This document shows positions 5,193 to 12,025 of a stretch of DNA of 13,299 nucleotides, in pieces. A program made the position numbers and the translations under genes. Source of the DNA: Acidobacteriota bacterium (lineage in GTDB: Bacteria > Acidobacteriota > Terriglobia > Terriglobales > Acidobacteriaceae); NCBI GenBank assembly GCA_019510535.1, contig JAEKKE010000178.1:1-13299 (forward strand). Reading direction: 5' to 3'. A model generated the notes under the pieces. The model was not told where the DNA came from. It searched no databases and saw nothing but the letters and a program-made list of their open reading frames with translations. The first letter of the stretch is position 1; every line of letters starts with the position of its first letter.

Positions 5193-5783
5193 TTACTTAG
5201 GTACTGCATTGAACTTGCTCATCGCGGGACCGACACCTTCTGTCAGCACCGCCTCGACCGCCAGCTTCACACGATCGAGTACTTCATCCAGCGCGGTGAG
5301 CTCGGCCTTTTTCATGGGCGCGAGCAGGTAGTTCGAACCACCGGCCCTGATCTCGCGGCCGTCGGCGGCAGGCGGTTTACCTACCCCGATCCGGACGCGG
5401 ATCCAATCTTCTGTCCCGAGCACTGCGGTGATGGACTTCACACCGTTATGCCCGTTGGCGCTGCCCCGTTCGCGAATGCGGATGGTGCCCAGCGGAAGCG
5501 CCAGCTCGTCATACAACACAATCACGTCCTTCGACGGATCGATGCCGAGCTCCTGAACCAGAGCAGCTACCGAAAGCCCGCTCAGATTCATAAAGGTCTC
5601 AGGCTTTGCCAGCAGAACTTCCTGCCCTGCCAGAATCGCCTTGCCGGTGAGCGCCTTTCCTCTCCGGTTGGCCACCACCGCTCCCGCGTCTTCCGCGATA
5701 CGGTCAATGGCCAGAAACCCCGCATTATGCGGCGTGAACTGATACTCGATTCCTGGATTTCCAAGTCCGACAATCAGTTTCAC
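5193..5783 (-). CDS. pth: Peptidyl-tRNA hydrolase
   Basis: 196 residues from GTG 5783, with AAGGGA about nine bases upstream. Pth cleaves the ester bond of peptidyl-tRNAs that fall off the ribosome and recycles the tRNA. Family motifs are all present: LIVGLGNPG (residues 3-11, substrate-contacting Asn), the catalytic His in TPHNAGF (about 17-23), KPETFMNLSG with its Asn, the YDELALPLG segment carrying the catalytic Asp, and GHNG with the third conserved Asn. Length is normal. It lies between rplY and rpsF in the same direction, the common rplY-pth arrangement. A hairpin with a 9-bp stem precedes it in the 68-base gap. Confidence 0.97.
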   Translation of the reverse strand: MKLIVGLGNPGIEYQFTPHNAGFLAIDRIAEDAGAVVANRRGKALTGKAILAGQEVLLAKPETFMNLSGLSVAALVQELGIDPSKDVIVLYDELALPLGTIRIRERGSANGHNGVKSITAVLGTEDWIRVRIGVGKPPAADGREIRAGGSNYLLAPMKKAELTALDEVLDRVKLAVEAVLTEGVGPAMSKFNAVPK

Positions 5784-5809
5784 GTTCCAAATCCCTTACA
5801 GATCCCGCA

Positions 5810-5841
5810 GCGGCTGCCAGGCTATGCGCTCCGGCAGCCGC
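5810..5841 (-). promoter_or_regulatory. Hairpin in the rplY-pth gap
   Basis: A 9-bp perfect stem (GCGGCTGCC 5810-5818 / GGCAGCCGC 5833-5841) with a 14-base loop lies between the rplY stop and the pth start. There is no U-tract on the minus strand, so a terminator is unlikely. A processing or stability element between cotranscribed genes fits better. Confidence 0.4.
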
Positions 5842-5851
5842 CGTCAGGCAG

Positions 5852-6505
5852 TTACTTCTTGGCAGAGTCAGCTGCAGGAGCAGCTTCCTTGCCCTTCTTG
5901 GCTACTTCCGGTTCGGCTGCGGCAACAGCTTCCACTGGAGCCTCTTCCTTCACGATGGTGACGTGAGCCACAACAGCGCCCTCGTCCACCAGGAACTTGA
6001 CCTTGCCGGCGTGCGGAAGGTCAGAGACGTGGATCGCCTGGTGCAGACCGAGGTTGCTGACATCGACATCGATGTGCGAGGGGATATCGCCCGGAAGGCA
6101 CTCGACCTCGACCTCACGCAGGATGTGGTCCAGAATGCCGCCCTGGTTCTTCACGCCCGTAGCCGTACCAATCAGCATGACCGGAACACTGACGCGGATA
6201 GCCTTGTCCATGGCAATACGCTTCAGGTCGATGTGCAGCAGCTTGCCCTTGATAGGCTCGTACTGCCAATCAACGATCATGGCCTTGATAGGAGCGGCCG
6301 ATCCGACGGTGAGGTCGAAGATCGTGTTGTGACCCGACTCGGAGTGCAGAATGCGGGTGATGACCTTCGGATCGACGGCGATAGCCTGCGAATCCTGTCC
6401 GGCGCCGTACACCACAGCCGGAATCTGACCGGCGACGCGTACGCGGCGAGCCGCATTCTTGTTGAACTTGCCTTCGCGAACAGATGCGAGAACTGCTTCT
6501 GACAT
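5852..6505 (-). CDS. rplY: Large ribosomal subunit protein bL25 (Ctc/TL5 long form)
   Basis: 217 residues from ATG 6505, with AAAGGA eight bases upstream. bL25 binds 5S rRNA. The N-terminal 5S-binding domain covers residues 1 to about 95 (NKNAARRVRVAGQIPAVVYG, then SGHNTIFDL, then DWQYEPIKGKLLHIDLKRI). The C-terminal beta domain of the Ctc/TL5 form covers about 100-190 (GVKNQGGILDHILREVEVECLPGDIPSHIDVDVS, then HVSDL). The tail after about residue 185 is Ala/Glu/Lys-rich and low complexity. The long form is usual outside gammaproteobacteria; Bacillus Ctc is a general stress protein. It lies between prs and pth. Confidence 0.97.
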   Translation of the reverse strand: MSEAVLASVREGKFNKNAARRVRVAGQIPAVVYGAGQDSQAIAVDPKVITRILHSESGHNTIFDLTVGSAAPIKAMIVDWQYEPIKGKLLHIDLKRIAMDKAIRVSVPVMLIGTATGVKNQGGILDHILREVEVECLPGDIPSHIDVDVSNLGLHQAIHVSDLPHAGKVKFLVDEGAVVAHVTIVKEEAPVEAVAAAEPEVAKKGKEAAPAADSAKK

Positions 6506-6543
6506 TATGTTTTCCTTTCGGGCACGGTCGGCTTGCTGCTTCT

Positions 6544-6582
6544 AACCGCCGGCCGCTCCCTTTGCGGCTCATCACCGCGGTT
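6544..6582 (-). promoter_or_regulatory. Nested hairpin in the prs-rplY gap
   Basis: AACCGC (6544-6549) pairs with GCGGTT (6577-6582) around an inner stem GCCGC (6552-6556) / GCGGC (6564-6568) with a 7-base loop. It lies between the prs stop (6607) and the rplY start (6505). The minus strand has no U-tract right after it, so it does not look like a simple terminator. Confidence 0.35.
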
Positions 6583-6606
6583 GAGTTGAAATGCAACAAC
6601 AAACTG

Positions 6607-7644
6607 CTAAGAGAACAGCGAACTGACGCTGGTCTCCATATGAATACTCTCGATGGCGCGTCCCAGCAGACCGGCGATCGAAAGAACCTTAATCTTGTCT
6701 CCCAGCTTCTGAGCTCCCTCATTCAGCGGGATAGTGTTGGTGACGACCACCTGCTTCAGGCGGCTGGCCGCGATACGCTCCGACGCAGGGCCAGAGAGGA
6801 CAGCATGCGACGCGCAGGCGTAGACCTCGGCAGCTCCCTGCTCCAGAAGAGCTTCGGCCGTCTTTACCAGCGTTCCGGCGGTGTCGATGATGTCGTCGAG
6901 CACCAGGCAGGTGCGACCCTTCACATCGCCGATCACGTTCATGACTTCGGTGACGTTGATATCGGTACGGCGCTTATCGACGATGGCCAGCGGAGCATTG
7001 ATCTTCTGCGCAAAGAAACGGGCGCGTTCCACGCCGCCGGCATCCGGTGAAACCACCGTCAGATTCGGCAGGTTCATCTCGCGGAAGTGCGAGACCAGAA
7101 CCGGCGAAGCGAACAGATGATCGACCGGAATATTGAAGAAACCCTGAATCTGCGCCGCATGCAAATCGACCAGCAGAGCGCGGTTCGCTCCCGCGGTCTG
7201 CAGCAGATCGGCAACCAGCTTAGAGCTGATGGCGACACGCGGACGATCTTTGCGGTCCTGGCGGGCATAGCCGTAGTACGGAATCACCACGGTGATCCGG
7301 CCGGCGGAAGCGCGCTTCAGTGCATCGATCATGATGAGCAGTTCGACCAAGTGCTGATCGACGGGGAAGCTGGTGGGCTGTACCAGGAAGACATCGGCGC
7401 CGCGCACATTCTCAAGAAGCTGGAAGTGAATCTCACCATCCGAGAAGCGCTGTAGACGCGTCTCGCCCATGGCGACTCCCAGGAATTTGCATACCTCTTC
7501 ACACAACGGCTTGTTGGCAGAACCACAAAAGATCTTGAAACGCTTGTCGTCAGCGATGCGGGAGGCCCGCTTACGCTCCGCGGGTTTCACCGCGGGGGAT
7601 GGCATGCTGTGTAGTTCGCTCTGCGAGAGGGTGGCGTCGGTCAT
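6607..7644 (-). CDS. prs: Ribose-phosphate pyrophosphokinase (PRPP synthetase)
   Basis: 345 residues from ATG 7644, with AAGGA about 11 bases upstream; the next in-frame Met (residue 14) has no ribosome site. The enzyme makes 5-phosphoribosyl-1-pyrophosphate from ribose 5-phosphate and ATP for nucleotide, His, Trp and NAD synthesis. Key parts: FKIFCGSANKPLCEEV (ribose-phosphate pyrophosphokinase N-terminus), RFSDGEIHFQLLENVRGADVFLVQ, the flexible catalytic loop PYYGYARQDRKDRPR, DLHAAQIQGFF, VVSPDAGGVERAR, and the PRPP-binding loop VLDDIIDTAGTL. The first 35 residues are a charged extension; most family members are about 310-320 residues. It lies directly after ispE and tRNA-Gln, as in many bacteria that link isoprenoid and PRPP genes. 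Confidence 0.97.
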   Translation of the reverse strand: MTDATLSQSELHSMPSPAVKPAERKRASRIADDKRFKIFCGSANKPLCEEVCKFLGVAMGETRLQRFSDGEIHFQLLENVRGADVFLVQPTSFPVDQHLVELLIMIDALKRASAGRITVVIPYYGYARQDRKDRPRVAISSKLVADLLQTAGANRALLVDLHAAQIQGFFNIPVDHLFASPVLVSHFREMNLPNLTVVSPDAGGVERARFFAQKINAPLAIVDKRRTDINVTEVMNVIGDVKGRTCLVLDDIIDTAGTLVKTAEALLEQGAAEVYACASHAVLSGPASERIAASRLKQVVVTNTIPLNEGAQKLGDKIKVLSIAGLLGRAIESIHMETSVSSLFS

Positions 7645-7767
7645 GCTTCGTGGCTTCCTTCCGGGCAGGTTTGCCCTTTGAGGTGCTGCGTCCGTCCGAT
7701 CTGGTCATACAGCGAGCCATGTTCGGCACACTGCGCTTCACGCATGCCCGTTGGCATACGGCATATT

Positions 7768-7841
7768 TGGCTGGGCGACTAGGATTCGAACCTAGACAAA
7801 GTGCTCCAAAGGCACTTGACCTACCATTAGTCGATCGCCCA
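7768..7841 (-). tRNA. tRNA-Gln (anticodon UUG)
   Basis: 74 bases with CCA encoded. The acceptor stem TGGGCGA / TCGCCCA is perfect (7841-7835 with 7778-7772), with discriminator G. The anticodon stem AGTGC / GCACT encloses the loop CTTTGGA, so bases 34-36 are TTG, reading CAA (Gln). The T arm has the standard GGTTCGAATCC loop with a 5-bp stem. The U1-A72 pair and G73 agree with glutamine identity. It begins 11 bases after the ispE stop and is probably cut from the ispE-prs transcript. A small hairpin (ATGCC 7744-7748 / GGCAT 7753-7757) follows 10 bases after the CCA but has no U-tract. Confidence 0.97.
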
Positions 7842-7852
7842 TCTACTGCGGC

Positions 7853-8797
7853 CTATACAAATATCGTGGCCCAGTACTCGCTCCGAGGCAAGGTGCGTGT
7901 TTGTCGCGCCTCACATCCAAGCGAACGAACTCTCTGCTGTGCGGCTTGCGCGGCCTCTTCTGTACGGTACAAACCGAACAGAGAAGAACCAGAGCCGGAC
8001 AGTGCCGAGTATAAAGAACCTTCTTCTAACGCAGATTTGAGCGCACGCAGCGATGGCTGCTGGGGAAAGACGACTGTTTCAAAGTCGTTCTCAAGCCCGG
8101 TGCGGACAAGCGCGAGAAGAGGCTCCTCGGCCAGGTCTCCAGCCTTGCCGGAGACACCAGGTTGGCCGGCGAATGCCATGGCAACACGCCGACGAAACTC
8201 CACTAGTCTATCGTTTTCAGCATTTTGGGTCAATCGTGCGTCCCAGTCGCGGAAGGCCTGCGGCGTCGACACTCCCACCTCGGGAAACGCAGTAACCACA
8301 TGAAAAGAAGGAAGATCCGGTAACGGAAAGGTCTCTTCCCCTCGTTCGATGCCGAGCATCGTACCGCCAATAAGGAACATCGGGACGTCAGAACCCACCC
8401 TGCCGGCCAGAACCAGCCGGGCGTTGGCAGCGAGCTGGCGGCCGAGTTCGACCTCAAGAGCCAGAATCGCGGCCGCGGCGTTTGCCGACCCGGCGCCGAT
8501 GCCACCCTGCACCGGCAGGCGCTTATCGATCACGATCTCGACCGCAGCTTTCGTCTCCAGAGCATCCAGAGCCATGGCCACTGCCTTATAGGCTGTGTTG
8601 CGCTCGTCGCAGGGAACTCCAGGGTGCTGGCAGCGAAGCGTGATGCTGGTCTCGTTGGCTGCCTTCGCTGTGACCGTTACCAGGTCATGGAGCTCGATGG
8701 TCTGGTAAATGGTCGCCAGGTGGTGGTATCCATCCGGACGGGGCGGGCCGATATGCAGGCCGAGATTGATCTTGGAATAGGAACGAACAGTGGTCAT
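7853..8797 (-). CDS. ispE: 4-diphosphocytidyl-2-C-methyl-D-erythritol kinase
   Basis: 314 residues from ATG 8797. IspE is the GHMP-family kinase that phosphorylates the 2-hydroxyl of CDP-methylerythritol in the MEP route to isoprenoids. Seen motifs are YSKINLGLHIGPPRPDGYHHLATIYQTI (residues 8-35, with the catalytic Lys and the substrate-binding DGYH), the ATP loop LPVQGGIGAGSANAAAAI (about 94-111), the GSDVP segment (about 134-138), and the C-terminal GHMP motif SALSGSGSSLFGLY (about 263-276). Length is somewhat above the usual 280-300. No good Shine-Dalgarno lies before the ATG. TACAAT (minus strand, 12 bases before the ATG) resembles a -10 box, so the leader may be very short. It heads the operon running through tRNA-Gln and prs to rplI. 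Confidence 0.95.
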   Translation of the reverse strand: MTTVRSYSKINLGLHIGPPRPDGYHHLATIYQTIELHDLVTVTAKAANETSITLRCQHPGVPCDERNTAYKAVAMALDALETKAAVEIVIDKRLPVQGGIGAGSANAAAAILALEVELGRQLAANARLVLAGRVGSDVPMFLIGGTMLGIERGEETFPLPDLPSFHVVTAFPEVGVSTPQAFRDWDARLTQNAENDRLVEFRRRVAMAFAGQPGVSGKAGDLAEEPLLALVRTGLENDFETVVFPQQPSLRALKSALEEGSLYSALSGSGSSLFGLYRTEEAAQAAQQRVRSLGCEARQTRTLPRSEYWATIFV

Positions 8798-8827
8798 GCC
8801 CGGGTTCGATTGTACGTGGCGGCAAAC

Positions 8828-8861
8828 GCGGCGAGGGAAGAATGCCTCCTCCCCTCGCCGC
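8828..8861 (-). terminator. Probable terminator after the beta-helix gene
   Basis: A 10-bp perfect stem (GCGGCGAGGG 8828-8837 / CCCTCGCCGC 8852-8861) with a 14-base loop starts 11 bases after the stop codon of the 8873-11335 gene. The U-tract is short (GTTTG), so it may be an inefficient terminator. It also sits just upstream of ispE, separating the two units. Confidence 0.6.
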
Positions 8862-8872
8862 TTCTCTTCCTT

Positions 8873-11335
8873 CTATTGCGGATAAACGCTTACCTCGCGC
8901 AGGTTGATCTCAACTCCCGGAATGCTGCGAACGTTCACCCTCAGATAGCGTGCCGAAACAGCTTTGAAGAGGAAGGTGCGTACGGAACCGGGGAGCGCGA
9001 CGCTCCGGATGTCGGAGAAGTTCACTCCGTCATCCGAAGACTGGAGCCGTATAGGCTGAAGCAACCCCAATAGCGTCGATGGATTTACGACAACCCGCTG
9101 GAAGCTGGTTGAGCTGCCCAGGTCCACCGTCAACCATTCCTCTGAACTGCCGCCTGCCTTCCAGCCGGTAAAGGCCAAACCGTCGACGGCATTTGCCGGG
9201 TCAGAGCCGGTCGCCGTCGAAGAGACCGTTACCGGCCGGCTGAGCGCCAGATCGATTGCAGACATCGGATTGAAGAAATCCGGCGGCGCCGTTCCGTTGG
9301 TGTTCTGCTGACTGAGGTTGTTCTTGTTCCCCGCCAGGACCGTCTGCGAGAGATAGTTCTCGACACTTCCTGGGAACTGCGTGTCGAACAGAATGGCATT
9401 CCCGCCATTGTTGGTAGCGACATTGTTGAAGAAGAAGGTGTGCGCCGACTCGGCAACGCCGCCAGCGGCGGTTGCGATGGAGCCGATGCGCAGGCCGTTA
9501 TTGACGACATCGTTCACATTGCTGAAGGCGACATTGCCATCCGTTACTGCGCGCGTTGAGCTGGCGGTGGCATTGTTATACACCCCGATTCCGTGACCGG
9601 TAGGCGAAGCGTAATCACGAGTCGTGGTGTAGTTGCCATAGATCTTGTTGAAGGAGTCAGACTGCTCGATAAAGACTCCATAGCGAACGTTGTCGATGTT
9701 GCTGTTGTCGATCGCGAAACTGTTGGAGGTGGCAGCGTCCAGGTCGACTCCATCCATGTTGCAGTTGCTCACCTTGTTTTCCATCACCACGTAGTGCGCA
9801 TTCGAATGCTCGGTCCAGATACAGCGTCCGCCACTCATGTTGACCGTGTTGCGATAGAGGATGTTGTAGCCTCCTCCCCGCTGCAACTGGATCATGCCGC
9901 CGCTGGTACGCACCGTCGGGATGCCGCCGTTGATCAGCGTGACGTGATCGATGTTTGCATTCGTGCTTGAGGGAAAGAAGATTCCGGTGATCTTACCCTG
10001 ACCATTCATATCGATGGTGCCGCCGGAGATCGAAACGAATGACGCGGGGTTGGTAGCCGCGATGACCTGAGTGGGTTTCGAGGTTACGTTGATGGTGCCG
10101 TTAAGCAGAACCGCCGTGTTGGAGCTGAGCGTGAGAGGCGAGGTTCCGTCCATGGTGAACGTCCCATTCATGTGCAGGACGATATAGCTTCCTGGATTCG
10201 CCGCAAGCGCCGCGTTGTAGTCTGTCTGCACATCGTTGAGGTTGCCCCCACTCACCGTAATGTCGGCTCGGCTTACGCCATTGAGGATGGGATCGTTGTG
10301 CTGGTTATCGATGGTGGGCGGATAGAAGTAGGTGCTCGCCGGCGCGTTCAGCGGAGCTCCATGAGCAACGACATAGTTCGCCGATGAGCGGTCAGTGAGA
10401 TCGTTCTGGTTGGCTAGCACGTTATCAAAGATGAAGTTGCCCGTACCGTCGAAATCAATCCCGCTCACTCCGTTACGACGGATCACATTGCGCATGATCG
10501 AAGTCACGGAGCTGAGAGATGCCAGTTGCACACCCGACTGAGCGTTATCGCTCAGATCGTTATCCGAGATCAGATTGTTGTTGGCATCGGCAAAGACACC
10601 GATCTTATTTCCGCTGATCTCATTATTGGTCACCGAGGAGTGAGCTCCGCTCAACTGCACACCGGTTCCTCTGTTGGCGTGAATGAAGTTGTCCAACAGC
10701 AGCGTCTGGGTGATGTTCTCTACCGTAACGCCGTTGGCGGCTGATCCGGCGATATCGCAGCGGGTGATCGCTGACCCGCTGTCGAAAGTCGTATTGCCAT
10801 TGCCGGAGAGAACGATGGCGTCGCGGCCCGTGTTTCGGATGGTGACGGAATCAATATTGATCTTGGTGGAAGCCTCGGCATCGATGCCCGAGAGATTCGC
10901 GAAGTTCCCTTCCAGCACACCGCCAGCAATCGCAACCTTACTCTGACCGGAGATGGAGATCAGACTGCTCGCCGTAGCGCCGGGAAACGCAGCAATCGTG
11001 CCATAAAGAACAACGGACGTCTTCGACGGCAGAACCAGCGGAGCCGAACGCACCCAATACGTCCCGGTAAGCGTAAGCACGATGGGCGAATCAGGATTGG
11101 CAACTCGCGCAGCATTGAGCTGTGTCTGCACGGTCGTCAACGACACAGTACCGAACTGAAGCTGTACTGCGGTCTCCGATGGGGCTATGACGTAACTGGG
11201 GGCCGGCGGCAGGTAAAGGCCGGGATGACGTGGTCCCTGCGCAAGCATCAGGGTTGGGGAAAGTAAAAGAACGGCCAGAGCTTTCATTCCAGGTTTAGCT
11301 CTGTGTGTAGAACTATACAGCGATGGGGTTTGCAT
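8873..11335 (-). CDS. Exported protein with two beta-helix units and a C-terminal F5/8 type C (discoidin) domain
   Basis: 820 residues from ATG 11335, chosen because CGGAGA lies five bases upstream; the frame is open further up but without such a site, and Met17 is an alternative. A signal peptide (MKALAVLLLSPTLMLAQG, residues 17-34) sends it across the inner membrane. Residues 69-114 and 369-415 are near copies of one module (VQTxxNAAxxANPxSxIVL, then GTI), each followed by right-handed parallel beta-helix rungs rich in Asn/Gly/Asp (about 120-320 and 420-690; for example NNEISGNKIGVF, NLISDNDLSDN). Residues about 694-820 are a discoidin-type carbohydrate-binding fold (AVDGLAFTGW, EWLTVDLG, FQRVVVN, ARYLRVNVRS). 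Known relatives include pectate-lyase-like and polysaccharide-binding proteins. No catalytic residues can be assigned, so lyase, hydrolase and pure adhesin roles remain open. Confidence 0.85.
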   Translation of the reverse strand: MQTPSLYSSTHRAKPGMKALAVLLLSPTLMLAQGPRHPGLYLPPAPSYVIAPSETAVQLQFGTVSLTTVQTQLNAARVANPDSPIVLTLTGTYWVRSAPLVLPSKTSVVLYGTIAAFPGATASSLISISGQSKVAIAGGVLEGNFANLSGIDAEASTKINIDSVTIRNTGRDAIVLSGNGNTTFDSGSAITRCDIAGSAANGVTVENITQTLLLDNFIHANRGTGVQLSGAHSSVTNNEISGNKIGVFADANNNLISDNDLSDNAQSGVQLASLSSVTSIMRNVIRRNGVSGIDFDGTGNFIFDNVLANQNDLTDRSSANYVVAHGAPLNAPASTYFYPPTIDNQHNDPILNGVSRADITVSGGNLNDVQTDYNAALAANPGSYIVLHMNGTFTMDGTSPLTLSSNTAVLLNGTINVTSKPTQVIAATNPASFVSISGGTIDMNGQGKITGIFFPSSTNANIDHVTLINGGIPTVRTSGGMIQLQRGGGYNILYRNTVNMSGGRCIWTEHSNAHYVVMENKVSNCNMDGVDLDAATSNSFAIDNSNIDNVRYGVFIEQSDSFNKIYGNYTTTRDYASPTGHGIGVYNNATASSTRAVTDGNVAFSNVNDVVNNGLRIGSIATAAGGVAESAHTFFFNNVATNNGGNAILFDTQFPGSVENYLSQTVLAGNKNNLSQQNTNGTAPPDFFNPMSAIDLALSRPVTVSSTATGSDPANAVDGLAFTGWKAGGSSEEWLTVDLGSSTSFQRVVVNPSTLLGLLQPIRLQSSDDGVNFSDIRSVALPGSVRTFLFKAVSARYLRVNVRSIPGVEINLREVSVYPQ

Positions 11336-11390
11336 GCATGTCTCCGTTTGAGGTGTAACCGGGGAGGGGAGAGGAACATTGCGGGCGCAA

Positions 11391-11408
11391 AATGTACACG
11401 TATACATT
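11391..11408. promoter_or_regulatory. LacI-type operator palindrome upstream of the beta-helix gene
   Basis: AATGTACACGTATACATT is an 18-bp palindrome with only one non-matching pair (positions 7/12) and a central CG. This matches the general form of LacI/GalR-family operators (TGTAAACG-type half sites around CG). It lies 55 bases in front of the chosen start codon of the beta-helix gene and is joined at once by a second inverted repeat (CGCGC 11409-11413 / GCGCG 11420-11424). Repression of a polysaccharide-related gene by a sugar-responsive LacI protein would fit. No such regulator gene lies in the window. Confidence 0.5.
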
Positions 11409-11516
11409 CGCGCGGATATGCGCGATACCTGAGCCGCTCTCTGATCTGTCTCTGTCGTGGTGAGGTCGGCCGCCAGCCACTCTATACATGTGCGCAAAGA
11501 CCGCGCAAGTTAATTT

Positions 11517-11545
11517 TTCATTGGCTGAAATCGTTATTCATTGGC
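11517..11545 (+). promoter_or_regulatory. Direct repeat TTCATTGGC, 20 bases apart, upstream of the phosphatase gene
   Basis: TTCATTGGC occurs at 11517-11525 and again at 11537-11545, a start-to-start distance of 20 bases (about two helical turns) in an AT-rich patch between the divergent genes. Such spacing is typical of direct-repeat activator or regulator sites placed on the same face of DNA. It lies 50-78 bases before the phosphatase start. Chance is possible because only two copies exist. Confidence 0.35.
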
Positions 11546-11594
11546 GATAGAACACTCTGAGAGCTTCTTTCCCCGAGACCGAACGCAATACCGT

Positions 11595-11942
11595 ATGCTG
11601 AACCCCGTGAATGTTCTCTTCGTTTGCAGCAGAAATAGATTGCGTAGTCCGACCGCCGAGGTCGTGTTCTCAGATCCGCCGGATACAGAAACGGCCTCTG
11701 CGGGAACCAGCCCGGACGCCGAGACAGTCGTATCCGCCGACCTGGTTGAATGGGCAGAGATCATCTTCGCGATGGAGACCATTCATAAGCGCAGGCTGAA
11801 CGAAAGATTTTCATCCCTGCTGAGAACACGGAAAGTAGTTGTTCTTGGGATTCCTGACAACTATGAGTACATGGATGAAGAACTGATCGCCGTTCTGCAC
11901 CAAAAGGTGATGCCTCATCTGAAATCACGCCCGAAAACCTGA
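11595..11942 (+). CDS. Small low-molecular-weight tyrosine-phosphatase-like protein
   Basis: 115 residues from ATG 11595; a TTG 54 bases upstream would lengthen it but lacks support. The N-terminus VNVLFVCSRNRLRSPTAEVVF is the phosphate-binding loop CX5RS of low-molecular-weight protein tyrosine phosphatases. It matches the short predicted-phosphatase group I know as COG4551, which also carries the C-terminal IPDNYEYMDEELI motif; the Asp of IPD may be the general acid that DPY/DPF provides in classical members. Predicted to be cytoplasmic, with phosphotyrosine or small phosphorylated molecules as possible substrates; the real substrate is unknown. The ribosome site is weak. The gene is divergent from the beta-helix gene and convergent with the one ending at 12026. 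Confidence 0.8.
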   Translation: MLNPVNVLFVCSRNRLRSPTAEVVFSDPPDTETASAGTSPDAETVVSADLVEWAEIIFAMETIHKRRLNERFSSLLRTRKVVVLGIPDNYEYMDEELIAVLHQKVMPHLKSRPKT

Positions 11943-11975
11943 TCGCGATATCCACTCTTCCGCGAAGCAAATAAA

Positions 11976-12004
11976 AATCGGCTGCCCGCTTCGGGCAGCC
12001 GATT
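11976..12004 (-). terminator. Strong Rho-independent terminator, probably bidirectional
   Basis: A perfect 13-bp stem (AATCGGCTGCCCG 11976-11988 / CGGGCAGCCGATT 11992-12004) with loop CTT. On the minus strand it is followed by TTTTT-type residues (TTTTTATTT counting the arm), ideal for ending the 12026-13299 gene. On the plus strand it lies 34 bases after the phosphatase stop and could also stop that transcript. Confidence 0.92.
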
Positions 12005-12025
12005 CACTTGAAATCGCCGCGAGCG

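Noticed and set aside
5142..5966. 274-codon plus-strand frame opposite pth and the end of rplY
   Set aside because: It crosses two well-identified genes and their gap on the other strand, and shows no family motif or ribosome site.
6484..7050. 188-codon plus-strand frame opposite prs
   Set aside because: Shadow of prs, which has its full set of catalytic motifs.
11336..11497. N-terminal 54-codon extension of the beta-helix protein
   Set aside because: It would bury the signal peptide and run through the operator region; the ATG at 11335 has a good ribosome site.
11541..11594. TTG start for the phosphatase 54 bases upstream of the ATG
   Set aside because: The phosphate-loop strand of this family starts within a few residues of the N-terminus, and the extra codons overlap the direct repeat; no ribosome site is visible.
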